Part shown: positions 6,313 through 13,118 of the stretch, piece by piece | Layout: each line of letters opens with the position of its first letter | Position numbering within the stretch: the stretch's first letter is position 1 | Assembly: GCA_002373535.1 (NCBI GenBank) | Contig: DFKL01000056.1 | Coordinates: 1 to 13,118 of the forward strand | Direction of reading: 5' to 3' | DNA: 13,118 nucleotides | Source: Prevotellaceae bacterium UBA3646 | Lineage (GTDB): Bacteria > Bacteroidota > Bacteroidia > Bacteroidales > Bacteroidaceae | The notes under the pieces: generated by a model | Database searches by the model: none | The model's input: only the letters and a program-made list of their open reading frames with translations | Told to the model about the DNA's origin: nothing | Program-made: the position numbers and the translations under genes

Positions 6313-9300
6313 ATGAAGAATCTATTGACCCTTTTTGCGGCAGCACTCGCAATACACGGAACGCTGTCTGCCGACAACCTGAAAGGTTTCCACTATGGGA
6401 GAGAAAAAGCGCCGTCAGGCAAAGAATGGGAGAGTCCCAGCGACCTGTCGCTAAACAAGGAGCAGCCTTGTGCGTGGATGTTCCACTTTGACAGCGAAGC
6501 CAATGCAAAACAGGTATTGCCCGAGAAAAGTCCTTACTGGCAAAGCCTGGACGGCACATGGAAATTCCACTGGGTCAAGACTCCAGAGGAACGCCCCGTA
6601 GATTTCTACCAAGTCAATTACGACGTCACACGATGGGATGACATAACGGTTCCGGGATGCTGGAACGTACAAGGGCTGCAAAAAGACGGCAAGATGAAGT
6701 GGGGTGCCCCGATATATGTGAACCAACCCGTAATATTTGAGCATACAGTGGCCGTCGGCGACTGGAAAGGCGGAGTGATGCGCGAGCCCAAGAACCACAA
6801 CCGGTACACATACCACTTTCGCAACGAAGTTGGCTCGTACCGCCGCAGCTTTTCCGTACCTGCCACGTGGAAGGGCCGAAGGATATATATCAATTTTGAC
6901 GGAGTCGACAGTTTCTTCTACCTGTGGATCAACGGCACTTACGTGGGCTATAGCAAAAACAGCCGAAATACAGCACAGTTTGACATAACGCCTTACCTGA
7001 ACAAAAAGGGGCAGAACGTGGTCGCTGTCGAGGTATACCGCAACAGCGACGGCAGTTTCCTTGAAGCCCAGGACATGTTCCGCCTTCCGGGAATCTTCCG
7101 CAGCACGTACCTGACAAGCGTGCCGAAGGTAAGCATACGCGACCTGGCTGTACGCACACAGAGTTTCCAGAATGGCAAGGCCGTAATGACGGTAGATGCT
7201 GAGTTGGCAGGTACTGCCAAGCCTGAAAAATACAAACTGGAATACAAAGTCCTGCCAGTAAAGCTTTACAGCGACGAGACAGGAGCTGCCGTCGTAACCA
7301 AGACGACGGCGCTGTTGAACGACAAGTTCGAGATAAGCAATGCACATGGATGGAATGCTGAAGAACCATGGCGCTACATGCTGATCGCCAGCCTCAAGGA
7401 CAAGTCTGGCAAGACGATTGACATGACAAGCACATTCTTCGGTGTATGCAAGGTGGAGATACGTGAGACGGCTGCCAAGGACGACGAGTTCGGACTGGCA
7501 GGACGTTACTTCTACGTAAACGGAAAGCCGGTGAAGCTAAAAGGCGTAAACCGTCACGAGAACAATCCGGCCACCGGCCATGCCATAACCCGAAGCCAGA
7601 TGCTGAAGGAAGTGTTCCTGATGAAGCAGGCCAACATCAACCACGTCCGCATGTCCCACTACAGCAATGACCCGTACATGTACTACCTGTGCGACAAGTA
7701 TGGCATATACCTTGAAGACGAAAGCAACATCGAGTCACACGAATACTACTATGGCGAAGCCTCGCTAAGCCATGTCCCTGAGTTTGAGAATGCTCACATC
7801 GCCCGCAACATGGAAATGGTCCGGGCACACATCAACGCCCCGTCCATAGTCATCTGGTCACTGGGCAACGAGGCCGGTCCCGGCAACAACTTCGTCAAGG
7901 CATACCAGGCCGTCAAGGCCTTTGACACCACACGTCCCATCCAATACGAGCGCAACAACAGCATCGTCGACATGGGCTCGAACCAATATCCGTCAGTAGA
8001 CTGGGTAAGATATGCCGTAAAGGGTACCGACAAAGGTATCAAATATCCATTCCACATTTCGGAATATGCCCACTCCATGGGCAACAGCATGGGTAACCTG
8101 ATAGATTACTGGAATGCCATTGAAAGCACCAACTACTTCTGCGGTGGTGCCATCTGGGACTGGTGTGACCAGGCTATCGACACATATAAGGCTGACGGGA
8201 CTAAGTACCTGGGCTACGGAGGCGATCACAACGAATGGCCCAACGACGGCATGTTCTGCATGAACGGCATCATGCTGCCAGACCTGAGCCCGAAACCACA
8301 GTACTATGAGGTCAAGAAAGTATACCAGAACGTGGGAGTGAAAGCCGTAGACCTCGGCAAGGGACTCATTGAAATCTTCAACAAGAACTATTTCACCTCG
8401 TTGTCCGGGTACGATATAGCATGGACGCTGACAGAAGACGGCAAGGCAATACAGCATGGCCAGATTATACCGGCAAGCACCATAGGTCCGCGAGAGAAAC
8501 AGACCTGCCAGGTACCTGTGGGAACATGGAACCTGAGACCTGAATGTGAATACCATCTGAACATAGCGTTCCTGCTGGCGAAGGACATGCCGTGGGCACG
8601 GAAAGGCTACGAACAGATGAACGAGCAGCTCTACGTCAAGAAACCTGAAGCTTATGCCACAGCTGCAGCACAGGCTAATGACAAGGATGACAAGATAATG
8701 TGTGCTGAGGGTGACGGCAAGCTAACCTTCACAGGAAAGGACTTTTCCCTCGGGATAAGCACAAAGACCGGTGCCATCACATCACTGACATACGGCAAGT
8801 GCCAAGTATTCGGCCAGACTGGCACGTACGGTCCACGTCTGGACGCATACCGCGCTCCTGTAGACAATGACAACTGGGCATGGACGGCATGGAACAACGC
8901 CGGGCTTGCTGACCTCACTCATAGCGTAGAAAATTACACCACACAGAAGCGCAGCGACGGAGCTCACGTGGTAGCACTGACAGTACAAAGCAAGGGTAAG
9001 AACAACTTCATGTTCACGACCAGCCAGATATACACCATATATACAGACGGCACCATCGAACTGGAAAGCAGCATCATAAGCAGCGATCCGGCAATAGCTC
9101 TGCCACGCCTGGGCTATGTAATGAAGCTTGACAAGACTTATGACCGCTACACATATTACGGCCGAGGCCCGCTAAACAACTACAACGACCGCCGTACAGG
9201 CTCGTTCGTAGGCCTCTACAGAAGCAGCGTAGCCGACCAGTTCGTACAGTTCCCTAAGCCACAGAGCATGGGCAATCGCGAAGCCGTACGCTGGTGCAGC

Positions 9301-10230
9301 CTGCAAGACAAACTGGGCTACGGTATACAATTCGTCTGCGCCACAGATACCATGTCGGCCTCTTGCCTGCCATATAGCGCACAGCAGATGCGCGATGCGA
9401 AGCACCCATGCGACCTGCCGGAAAGCGACGGCACATACCTGCATATAGACCTTAAGGTCAACGGTCTCGGAGGAAACAGCTGCGGCCAAGGAGGTCCCCT
9501 CGAGGCTGACCGGGTAAAGGGAGCAGAGCATCAGTTCGGATTCATTATCCGACCTGTAGGTCCTGCCACCGACCTGAGTGTCAATGCAAAAGTCGGCGCC
9601 AGCGGCGAGATGCCAATAAGTATATCACGTGACCGGGTTGGCAACGTCAATATTACGACAGCTGCCAGCGGTGCCACTCTCATGTATCAGGTAAAGGGCC
9701 AGCCTGCAAGGCAATACTCCAGCCGGTTCAACCTGAAGGACGGCGGGACCGTAGTTGCATGGAACAAGCAAAATCCTGCCCTAAAGACAACGATGGCTTT
9801 TGACAAGATAGAAAACATCCCCGTACAGGTCATCTTTGCCAGCAGCCAGGAAACAGGCGAGGAGGCAAGCCGCATGACAGACGGAAACCCGTCAACCATC
9901 TGGCACACCATGTATAGTGTCACCGTGGCCAGCTACCCGCACTGGGTAGACTTTGACTGTGCCGAGAAGAAGACTATCAAAGGCTTCACCTACCTGCCTC
10001 GTCAGGACGGCCCGAACGGCAATATCAAAGACTACGAGATTCTCGTCAGCCAAGACGGCAAGAACTGGGGCAGCACCATCTTCAGCGGCACGTTTGCCAA
10101 CAACATGAAAGAAAAGAAAGTTATGCTCCCCAAGCCTGTCAAGGCCAGATTCCTCCGCTTCAAGGCTCTGTCCAGCCAAAACGGCCAAGACTTTGCCAGC
10201 GGTGCAGAATTTACCATAATAGCAGAATAA
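6313..10230 (+). CDS. secreted GH2 beta-galactosidase with C-terminal F5/8 type C (CBM32-like) module
   Basis: Glycoside hydrolase family 2 enzyme of 1305 residues, predicted to cut beta-galactosides from the ends of glycans outside the cytoplasm. A signal peptide covers about residues 1-20 and has no lipobox cysteine. Domains in order: sugar-binding sandwich (about 60-275), immunoglobulin-like domain (285-380), TIM barrel (390-655), a second immunoglobulin-like (DUF4981-type) domain (655-770), the beta-galactosidase small-chain domain (800-1083), a short beta-sandwich resembling the chitobiase C-terminal type (about 1100-1165), and a discoidin-like module (1167-1305). The acid/base is Glu520 in SLGNEAG and the nucleophile is Glu584 in HISEYAHSMGNSMGN. 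Other LacZ-like landmarks are GVNRHENNP and AIWDWCDQ. It has its own promoter and terminator, so it appears monocistronic. Exact substrate is unknown; the C-terminal modules suggest host or plant glycans. Confidence 0.93.
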   Translation: MKNLLTLFAAALAIHGTLSADNLKGFHYGREKAPSGKEWESPSDLSLNKEQPCAWMFHFDSEANAKQVLPEKSPYWQSLDGTWKFHWVKTPEERPVDFYQVNYDVTRWDDITVPGCWNVQGLQKDGKMKWGAPIYVNQPVIFEHTVAVGDWKGGVMREPKNHNRYTYHFRNEVGSYRRSFSVPATWKGRRIYINFDGVDSFFYLWINGTYVGYSKNSRNTAQFDITPYLNKKGQNVVAVEVYRNSDGSFLEAQDMFRLPGIFRSTYLTSVPKVSIRDLAVRTQSFQNGKAVMTVDAELAGTAKPEKYKLEYKVLPVKLYSDETGAAVVTKTTALLNDKFEISNAHGWNAEEPWRYMLIASLKDKSGKTIDMTSTFFGVCKVEIRETAAKDDEFGLAGRYFYVNGKPVKLKGVNRHENNPATGHAITRSQMLKEVFLMKQANINHVRMSHYSNDPYMYYLCDKYGIYLEDESNIESHEYYYGEASLSHVPEFENAHIARNMEMVRAHINAPSIVIWSLGNEAGPGNNFVKAYQAVKAFDTTRPIQYERNNSIVDMGSNQYPSVDWVRYAVKGTDKGIKYPFHISEYAHSMGNSMGNLIDYWNAIESTNYFCGGAIWDWCDQAIDTYKADGTKYLGYGGDHNEWPNDGMFCMNGIMLPDLSPKPQYYEVKKVYQNVGVKAVDLGKGLIEIFNKNYFTSLSGYDIAWTLTEDGKAIQHGQIIPASTIGPREKQTCQVPVGTWNLRPECEYHLNIAFLLAKDMPWARKGYEQMNEQLYVKKPEAYATAAAQANDKDDKIMCAEGDGKLTFTGKDFSLGISTKTGAITSLTYGKCQVFGQTGTYGPRLDAYRAPVDNDNWAWTAWNNAGLADLTHSVENYTTQKRSDGAHVVALTVQSKGKNNFMFTTSQIYTIYTDGTIELESSIISSDPAIALPRLGYVMKLDKTYDRYTYYGRGPLNNYNDRRTGSFVGLYRSSVADQFVQFPKPQSMGNREAVRWCSLQDKLGYGIQFVCATDTMSASCLPYSAQQMRDAKHPCDLPESDGTYLHIDLKVNGLGGNSCGQGGPLEADRVKGAEHQFGFIIRPVGPATDLSVNAKVGASGEMPISISRDRVGNVNITTAASGATLMYQVKGQPARQYSSRFNLKDGGTVVAWNKQNPALKTTMAFDKIENIPVQVIFASSQETGEEASRMTDGNPSTIWHTMYSVTVASYPHWVDFDCAEKKTIKGFTYLPRQDGPNGNIKDYEILVSQDGKNWGSTIFSGTFANNMKEKKVMLPKPVKARFLRFKALSSQNGQDFASGAEFTIIAE

Positions 10231-10252
10231 TGCTACACCGTCACCTATAACC

Positions 10253-10294
10253 AACCATCTGTCGCTACCAAGAACGCGACAGATGGTTTCTTTT
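10253..10294 (+). terminator. strong rho-independent terminator after the GH2 gene
   Basis: AACCATCTGTCGC (10253-10265) pairs perfectly over 13 bp with GCGACAGATGGTT (10276-10288), with a 10-nt loop. It is followed by TCTTTT. The hairpin starts 22 nt after the GH2 stop. Its 3' arm contains the ATG at 10283 that would otherwise extend the next gene, which argues against that start. Confidence 0.85.
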
Positions 10295-10324
10295 GAATCC
10301 TACACAACGTCATACCAAGACACG

Positions 10325-10948
10325 ATGCATAGAAAAGCCCAACTGCTACTCTTCCTGGCAACGCTCCTGGCAAGCCTTGCCAGCTGTAACAGACAGACAC
10401 CTGACATGAAGCTGCTCGAAGTAACAGGCCCTGTCAGACAAGTCATCACACAGTCCTACGTCAGCGACCACAATGGACGTATGCTCCAAGACACTATGAG
10501 CTGGAACAAACGACGGATGGAATTTGACAGAGACGGTGAACTGATACGAGGCACATACTACATAGACGAAGGAGACACTACCTCCATACGTATCTACCGG
10601 GACATCAAGGGCAAGATCATACTGATACAGAAATACGATCCTCTGTGCCACCGCTGGTTTGACACCCATATCTGCTACAATGACGACGGCATGGTCGCAG
10701 AATACGATCAGGAAAGCATTGACGGCGAGAGCCACTACACATGCACCTACAACGCCAAAGGCCAGCTTATGGAGGAAAAGGAGGTAGTCACCAGAGGTGA
10801 GCCATACCAGGCCATCACACGCTATCGTATTACCGAGGAAGACCAATACGGAAACTGGACACGTGCCACAGCTCGTACAGACTATGACATCAGCGGCGAG
10901 AAAACTACCGAATATCGTGTAGATTTGCGCCAGATTACCTACTACTGA
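10325..10948 (+). CDS. putative lipoprotein with YD-repeat-like sequence
   Basis: A 207-residue protein of unknown function. The start at ATG 10325 gives a short basic N-terminus, a leucine-rich core and a lipobox LASC with the lipidated Cys21, so it should be anchored in a membrane, probably the outer one. An upstream in-frame ATG at 10283 lies inside the terminator hairpin and would bury the signal peptide, so I reject it. The mature part has repeated strand-turn units such as MEFDRDGELIRGTYY, YNDDGMVAEYDQE and YNAKGQLMEEKEV, ending in DQYGNWTRATAR. This resembles the YD/RHS-like repeats of many Bacteroidetes surface lipoproteins. The sugar kinase starts 3 nt after its stop, so both are probably co-transcribed. 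No promoter was recognised between the terminator and this start. Confidence 0.8.
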   Translation: MHRKAQLLLFLATLLASLASCNRQTPDMKLLEVTGPVRQVITQSYVSDHNGRMLQDTMSWNKRRMEFDRDGELIRGTYYIDEGDTTSIRIYRDIKGKIILIQKYDPLCHRWFDTHICYNDDGMVAEYDQESIDGESHYTCTYNAKGQLMEEKEVVTRGEPYQAITRYRITEEDQYGNWTRATARTDYDISGEKTTEYRVDLRQITYY

Positions 10949-10951
10949 ACC

Positions 10952-11902
10952 GTGAATCCTACCACTCAACGCATAATCGCCATGGGCGAGACCGTGATGG
11001 ACATACTGTTTCGCCACGACACTGTCCAAGGTACCTGTCAGCCGTTTTCAGCCACACCGGGCGGCAGTTCGTTCAATTCGATCATATCCGTTGGCCGTGC
11101 CGGCATACCATGCGCATTTATCGGCTATGCTGGTAACGATCGCATAGGACAACAGACACTTGACTATCTCAGGCAGAATCACGTCCAGACAGACTGGTTC
11201 CGCCTGTACGATGGTATGAGAAGTTCATTGGCATTAGCCTTTCTTGACAGTAACGGCGATGCCGAATACAATTTCTACAAGGACATCCCACATTTACAAA
11301 ACAACTGGCCCCTACCCGACTTCACACCTTCCGACACATTGCTGTTCGGCTCATACTACGCAATATGCAATGGAATGCGGCAACAGGTCGAAACCGTTGT
11401 CCAGAATGCCTCCCAGGCAGGTGCTACCATATATTACGACATCAATTTCCGTCGCACGCATATAAACGAGCTGGAAGCACTGCTGCCCGTCATACAGTGG
11501 AACATGCAACACAGCAGCATCGTGCGCGGCAGTGCTGATGACTTTGACATAATGTTCGGCACGCGCGATGCCGACCAGATATACACAGACTACATCCGCC
11601 CGTATTGCCAGACATTCATCTATACGAGCGGAGCTGGCAAGATATTATGCTACGCCAATGGCAGATGCATGGACTTCCACGCACAAGCCATTCCTCCGCA
11701 TCAGGTCGTCAGCACGGTAGGTGCAGGCGACAACTTCAATGCCGGTATCATCTGCCAGTTAATACGGAACAAGATCTGCAAAGCAGACATTCCCACACTC
11801 GGCACCAGCGACTACGCCAGCCTCATCCACACTGGCATTCACTTTGCCAGCACAGTATGCAGGCTTCCCGGCAACAACGTCCCTGAGGGATTCAAATACT
11901 GA
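10952..11902 (+). CDS. PfkB-family carbohydrate kinase (fructokinase-like)
   Basis: Ribokinase/PfkB superfamily kinase of 316 residues, which transfers phosphate from ATP to a sugar or related alcohol in the cytoplasm. The N-terminal strand RIIAMGETVMDILF begins the fold. The first signature is GGSSFNSIISVGRAG with FIGYAGNDRIG, and the second is STVGAGDNFNAG, with the catalytic base Asp260 in GAGD. The start is GTG at 10952. The later ATG at 10982 would remove the first beta strand, so GTG is preferred. It lies 3 nt after the lipoprotein stop and is convergent with the mgtC-like gene, 31 nt away. Substrate cannot be decided from sequence: fructose, ribose, a 2-keto-3-deoxy sugar or a nucleoside are all possible. 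Confidence 0.88.
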   Translation: MNPTTQRIIAMGETVMDILFRHDTVQGTCQPFSATPGGSSFNSIISVGRAGIPCAFIGYAGNDRIGQQTLDYLRQNHVQTDWFRLYDGMRSSLALAFLDSNGDAEYNFYKDIPHLQNNWPLPDFTPSDTLLFGSYYAICNGMRQQVETVVQNASQAGATIYYDINFRRTHINELEALLPVIQWNMQHSSIVRGSADDFDIMFGTRDADQIYTDYIRPYCQTFIYTSGAGKILCYANGRCMDFHAQAIPPHQVVSTVGAGDNFNAGIICQLIRNKICKADIPTLGTSDYASLIHTGIHFASTVCRLPGNNVPEGFKY

Positions 11903-11933
11903 AAATACCCGAGATAGTCCAGACGTACACACG

Positions 11934-12647
11934 TCAGTTATTGACCTCGTTTGCCAGCGTCAGCGACAGCACGCCGCCCATTTCGTGGATACGGCCGAAC
12001 AGTCCGACAAAATCTGTATCGTCACTGCTGCGTACCATAAAGTTAAACGTAGTAACGCCTGCCGTATAGTCATAGCGCACCAGTTCATCACTTATATGTA
12101 CGTGATACTTTCTGAATACATCCCTGTACTTTCCTGCATCGCGTACGATACAGTCAAGCTTCAGACGCACAATCTTCTGCTCGGCGTTTTTCAGCAGCCT
12201 CTTCTCCCACAGTTCGAACAGCCTGAGTACAATCAGTACCAGCACTCCGGCAATCACTGCCACCAGGTACATCCCAGCACCCACCGCCAGTCCCAGACAT
12301 GCCGTCATCCAGATGCCTGCCGCCGTGGTCAATCCGCGCACAGAGCCCTTGCTTTGTATTATAGCCCCGGCTCCCAGGAAACCTATACCGGAGATTACCT
12401 GTGCCGCAATACGTCCCGGATCACCGTTCTTGAGCCCTAAGTATTCCTCTGGAATATAAATCGACACAATCATCGCCAGAGTAGCTCCCATACATATCAA
12501 GGCAAAAGTCCGCATCCCTGCTATCTGTCCTTTCTGCCTGCGCTCCAGACCTACCAGGGCTCCCAATACCAGCCCCAGCAACAACTTGAAAACCGAATTC
12601 ACAGGGTTCACCCCCGTAGCATACAACATCTCAATAATATAATCCAT
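11934..12647 (-). CDS. MgtC/SapB family inner membrane protein
   Basis: A 237-residue membrane protein of the MgtC/SapB/YhiD family. Some members support growth at low magnesium or bind the F1Fo ATP synthase; the role of this copy is unknown. There are about five hydrophobic segments in the first 145 residues (near 19-35, 46-64, 79-98, 104-125 and 127-144). Family motifs are GLERRQKGQIAGMRTFALI, ISGIGFLGAGAII and VRGLTTAAGIWMTA. A cytoplasmic C-terminal part of about 85 residues fits the ACT-like domain found in many members. The frame is open 84 nt further upstream, but that stretch is AT-rich with an aromatic, unlikely N-terminus. ATG at 12647 is chosen; an ATG at 12629 is an alternative. 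It is convergent with the sugar kinase. Confidence 0.9.
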   Translation of the reverse strand: MDYIIEMLYATGVNPVNSVFKLLLGLVLGALVGLERRQKGQIAGMRTFALICMGATLAMIVSIYIPEEYLGLKNGDPGRIAAQVISGIGFLGAGAIIQSKGSVRGLTTAAGIWMTACLGLAVGAGMYLVAVIAGVLVLIVLRLFELWEKRLLKNAEQKIVRLKLDCIVRDAGKYRDVFRKYHVHISDELVRYDYTAGVTTFNFMVRSSDDTDFVGLFGRIHEMGGVLSLTLANEVNN

Positions 12648-12651
12648 ACCG

Positions 12652-12659
12652 CAAATATA
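12652..12659 (-). promoter_or_regulatory. possible -7 box for the mgtC-like gene
   Basis: On the minus strand, TATATTTG matches TAnnTTTG and ends 4 nt before the chosen ATG at 12647. The nearest TTTG upstream is 13 nt away rather than the usual 19-21, so the -33 element is poor. If real, transcription would start at about the start codon, giving a leaderless message or pointing to the internal ATG at 12629. Confidence 0.35.
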
Positions 12660-12729
12660 TACAAAATAGAAGCAAAACGAACATACGTAGACAAAATAAT
12701 CATAATCAGACTGTATCTGACCAGATGAC

Positions 12730-12758
12730 AAGTGGGCACCGGAATCCGGTGCCCACTT
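12730..12758 (-). terminator. perfect 13-bp hairpin after the fumarate reductase iron-sulfur gene
   Basis: AAGTGGGCACCGG (12730-12742) and CCGGTGCCCACTT (12746-12758) form a perfect GC-rich inverted repeat around AAT. In practice one or two inner pairs open to make a loop. It lies 28 nt past the stop of the iron-sulfur subunit on the minus strand, so it most likely ends that operon. A T tract is missing on both strands, so it may act with Rho or as an mRNA 3' stabiliser. The mgtC-like gene follows. Confidence 0.6.
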
Positions 12759-12786
12759 CGTATCGTCTTGTATTTCCGTTCCTTCC

Positions 12787-13118
12787 TCAGTCTGCCAGCT
12801 TGGCCGAGATAAACTCTCGGTTCAGGCGGGCAATATTGCTGATAGACTCACACTTAGGACAGACAGCCTCGCAGGCCCGTGTGTTGGTACAGTTGCCGAA
12901 TCCCAGTTCGTCCATCTTGGCAACCATGGCCTTGGCACGCCTTGCAGCCTCTACCTTGCCTTGTGGCAGGAGAGCCAGCTGGCTTACCTTGGAACTGACA
13001 AAAAGCATGGCAGAGCCATTCTTACATGCTGCGACACATGCACCGCAGCCGATACATGTCGCACAGTCCATGGCCTCGTCGGCAACATCCTTTGGAATAA
13101 GGATGGCATTGGCATCCT
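12787..13118 (-). CDS. frdB: fumarate reductase / succinate dehydrogenase iron-sulfur subunit, C-terminal part
   Basis: C-terminal part of the electron-transfer subunit of the quinone-linked succinate:quinone oxidoreductase, which in anaerobic Bacteroidales mainly reduces fumarate. The gene enters from the right edge and is open to the end; about 110 residues are visible of an expected ~250. The cluster-binding motif CATCIGCGACVAAC supplies the [4Fe-4S] ligands and a ligand of the [3Fe-4S] cluster. The second cysteine group CTNTRACEAVCPKC follows 40-odd residues later. The sequence SAMLFVSSKVSQLALLPQG between them is typical of the Bacteroidetes (B-type) form. The N-terminal plant-type [2Fe-2S] domain lies outside the window. 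FrdA and the cytochrome b subunit would be expected beyond the right edge, upstream in transcription. The name frdB could equally be sdhB. Confidence 0.93.
   Translation of the reverse strand, partial: DANAILIPKDVADEAMDCATCIGCGACVAACKNGSAMLFVSSKVSQLALLPQGKVEAARRAKAMVAKMDELGFGNCTNTRACEAVCPKCESISNIARLNREFISAKLAD

Noticed and set aside
6451..7347. Minus-strand open frame of 298 codons inside the GH2 gene
   Set aside because: It lies entirely opposite a conserved enzyme domain. The translation shows no motif, and the same codon-register effect explains it.
11922..11935. GACGT-ACAC-ACGTC hairpin between the convergent sugar kinase and mgtC-like genes
   Set aside because: A 5-bp stem without a T tract, overlapping the mgtC stop, is too weak to call a terminator.
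11844..12440. Plus-strand open frame of 198 codons overlapping the end of the sugar kinase and the mgtC-like gene
   Set aside because: It is antisense to well-conserved MgtC motifs. The translation is rich in His, Gln and Ser with no domain.
12648..12731. N-terminal extension of the mgtC-like protein
   Set aside because: AT-rich promoter-like DNA that translates to an aromatic stretch unlike the family and runs into the hairpin at 12730.

Overview
The window looks like a chromosomal segment of a Bacteroidales bacterium, probably Prevotellaceae or Bacteroidaceae. Signs are a TopA with C-terminal repeats instead of zinc ribbons, a B-type fumarate reductase iron-sulfur subunit, an ECF sigma factor paired with a one-pass membrane protein, a large secreted GH2 enzyme with a C-terminal discoidin-like module, promoter -7 boxes of the form TAnnTTTG, and the absence of clear Shine-Dalgarno sequences. 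Genus-level placement is inference. I found no rRNA, tRNA, CRISPR array, insertion sequence or phage gene. The segment reads as core chromosome plus a small carbohydrate locus.

Left part (1-6116, all + strand): the 3' three quarters of topA (truncated by the window edge), then aroK (shikimate kinase), speA (biosynthetic arginine decarboxylase), argB (N-acetyl- or N-succinylglutamate kinase), an ECF sigma factor, and a single-pass membrane protein that may be its anti-sigma factor. Spacing is tight: 6 nt, 24 nt, 44 nt, a 1-nt stop/start overlap, then 48 nt. One transcription unit is likely. It joins aromatic amino acid synthesis, the use of arginine for polyamines, arginine synthesis and a sigma factor. 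A rho-independent-type hairpin at 6161-6186 closes it.

Middle part (6117-11902, + strand): a TAnnTTTG promoter with a 7-bp inverted repeat upstream drives a 1305-residue secreted GH2 beta-galactosidase (LacZ-like architecture plus a beta-sandwich and an F5/8 type C / CBM32-like module). It ends in a strong terminator. After it come a small lipoprotein with YD-repeat-like sequence and, 3 nt later, a PfkB-family sugar kinase starting at GTG. No SusC/SusD pair, sensor or transporter is visible, so this is not a complete polysaccharide utilization locus within the window.

Right part (11934-13118, - strand): an MgtC/SapB-family membrane protein convergent with the sugar kinase, and the 3' half of the fumarate reductase/succinate dehydrogenase iron-sulfur subunit, separated by an intergenic region that holds a near-perfect 13-bp hairpin and a -7-like box.

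The + strand changes from G-rich at the left to C-rich at the right, although coding direction stays + until 11902. This could mark a replication-strand switch or a rearrangement. I did not find a clearly undescribed system. The best leads are the sigma factor / membrane protein pair tied to arginine genes, the RNA hairpins placed before argB and before the membrane protein gene, and the skew change.
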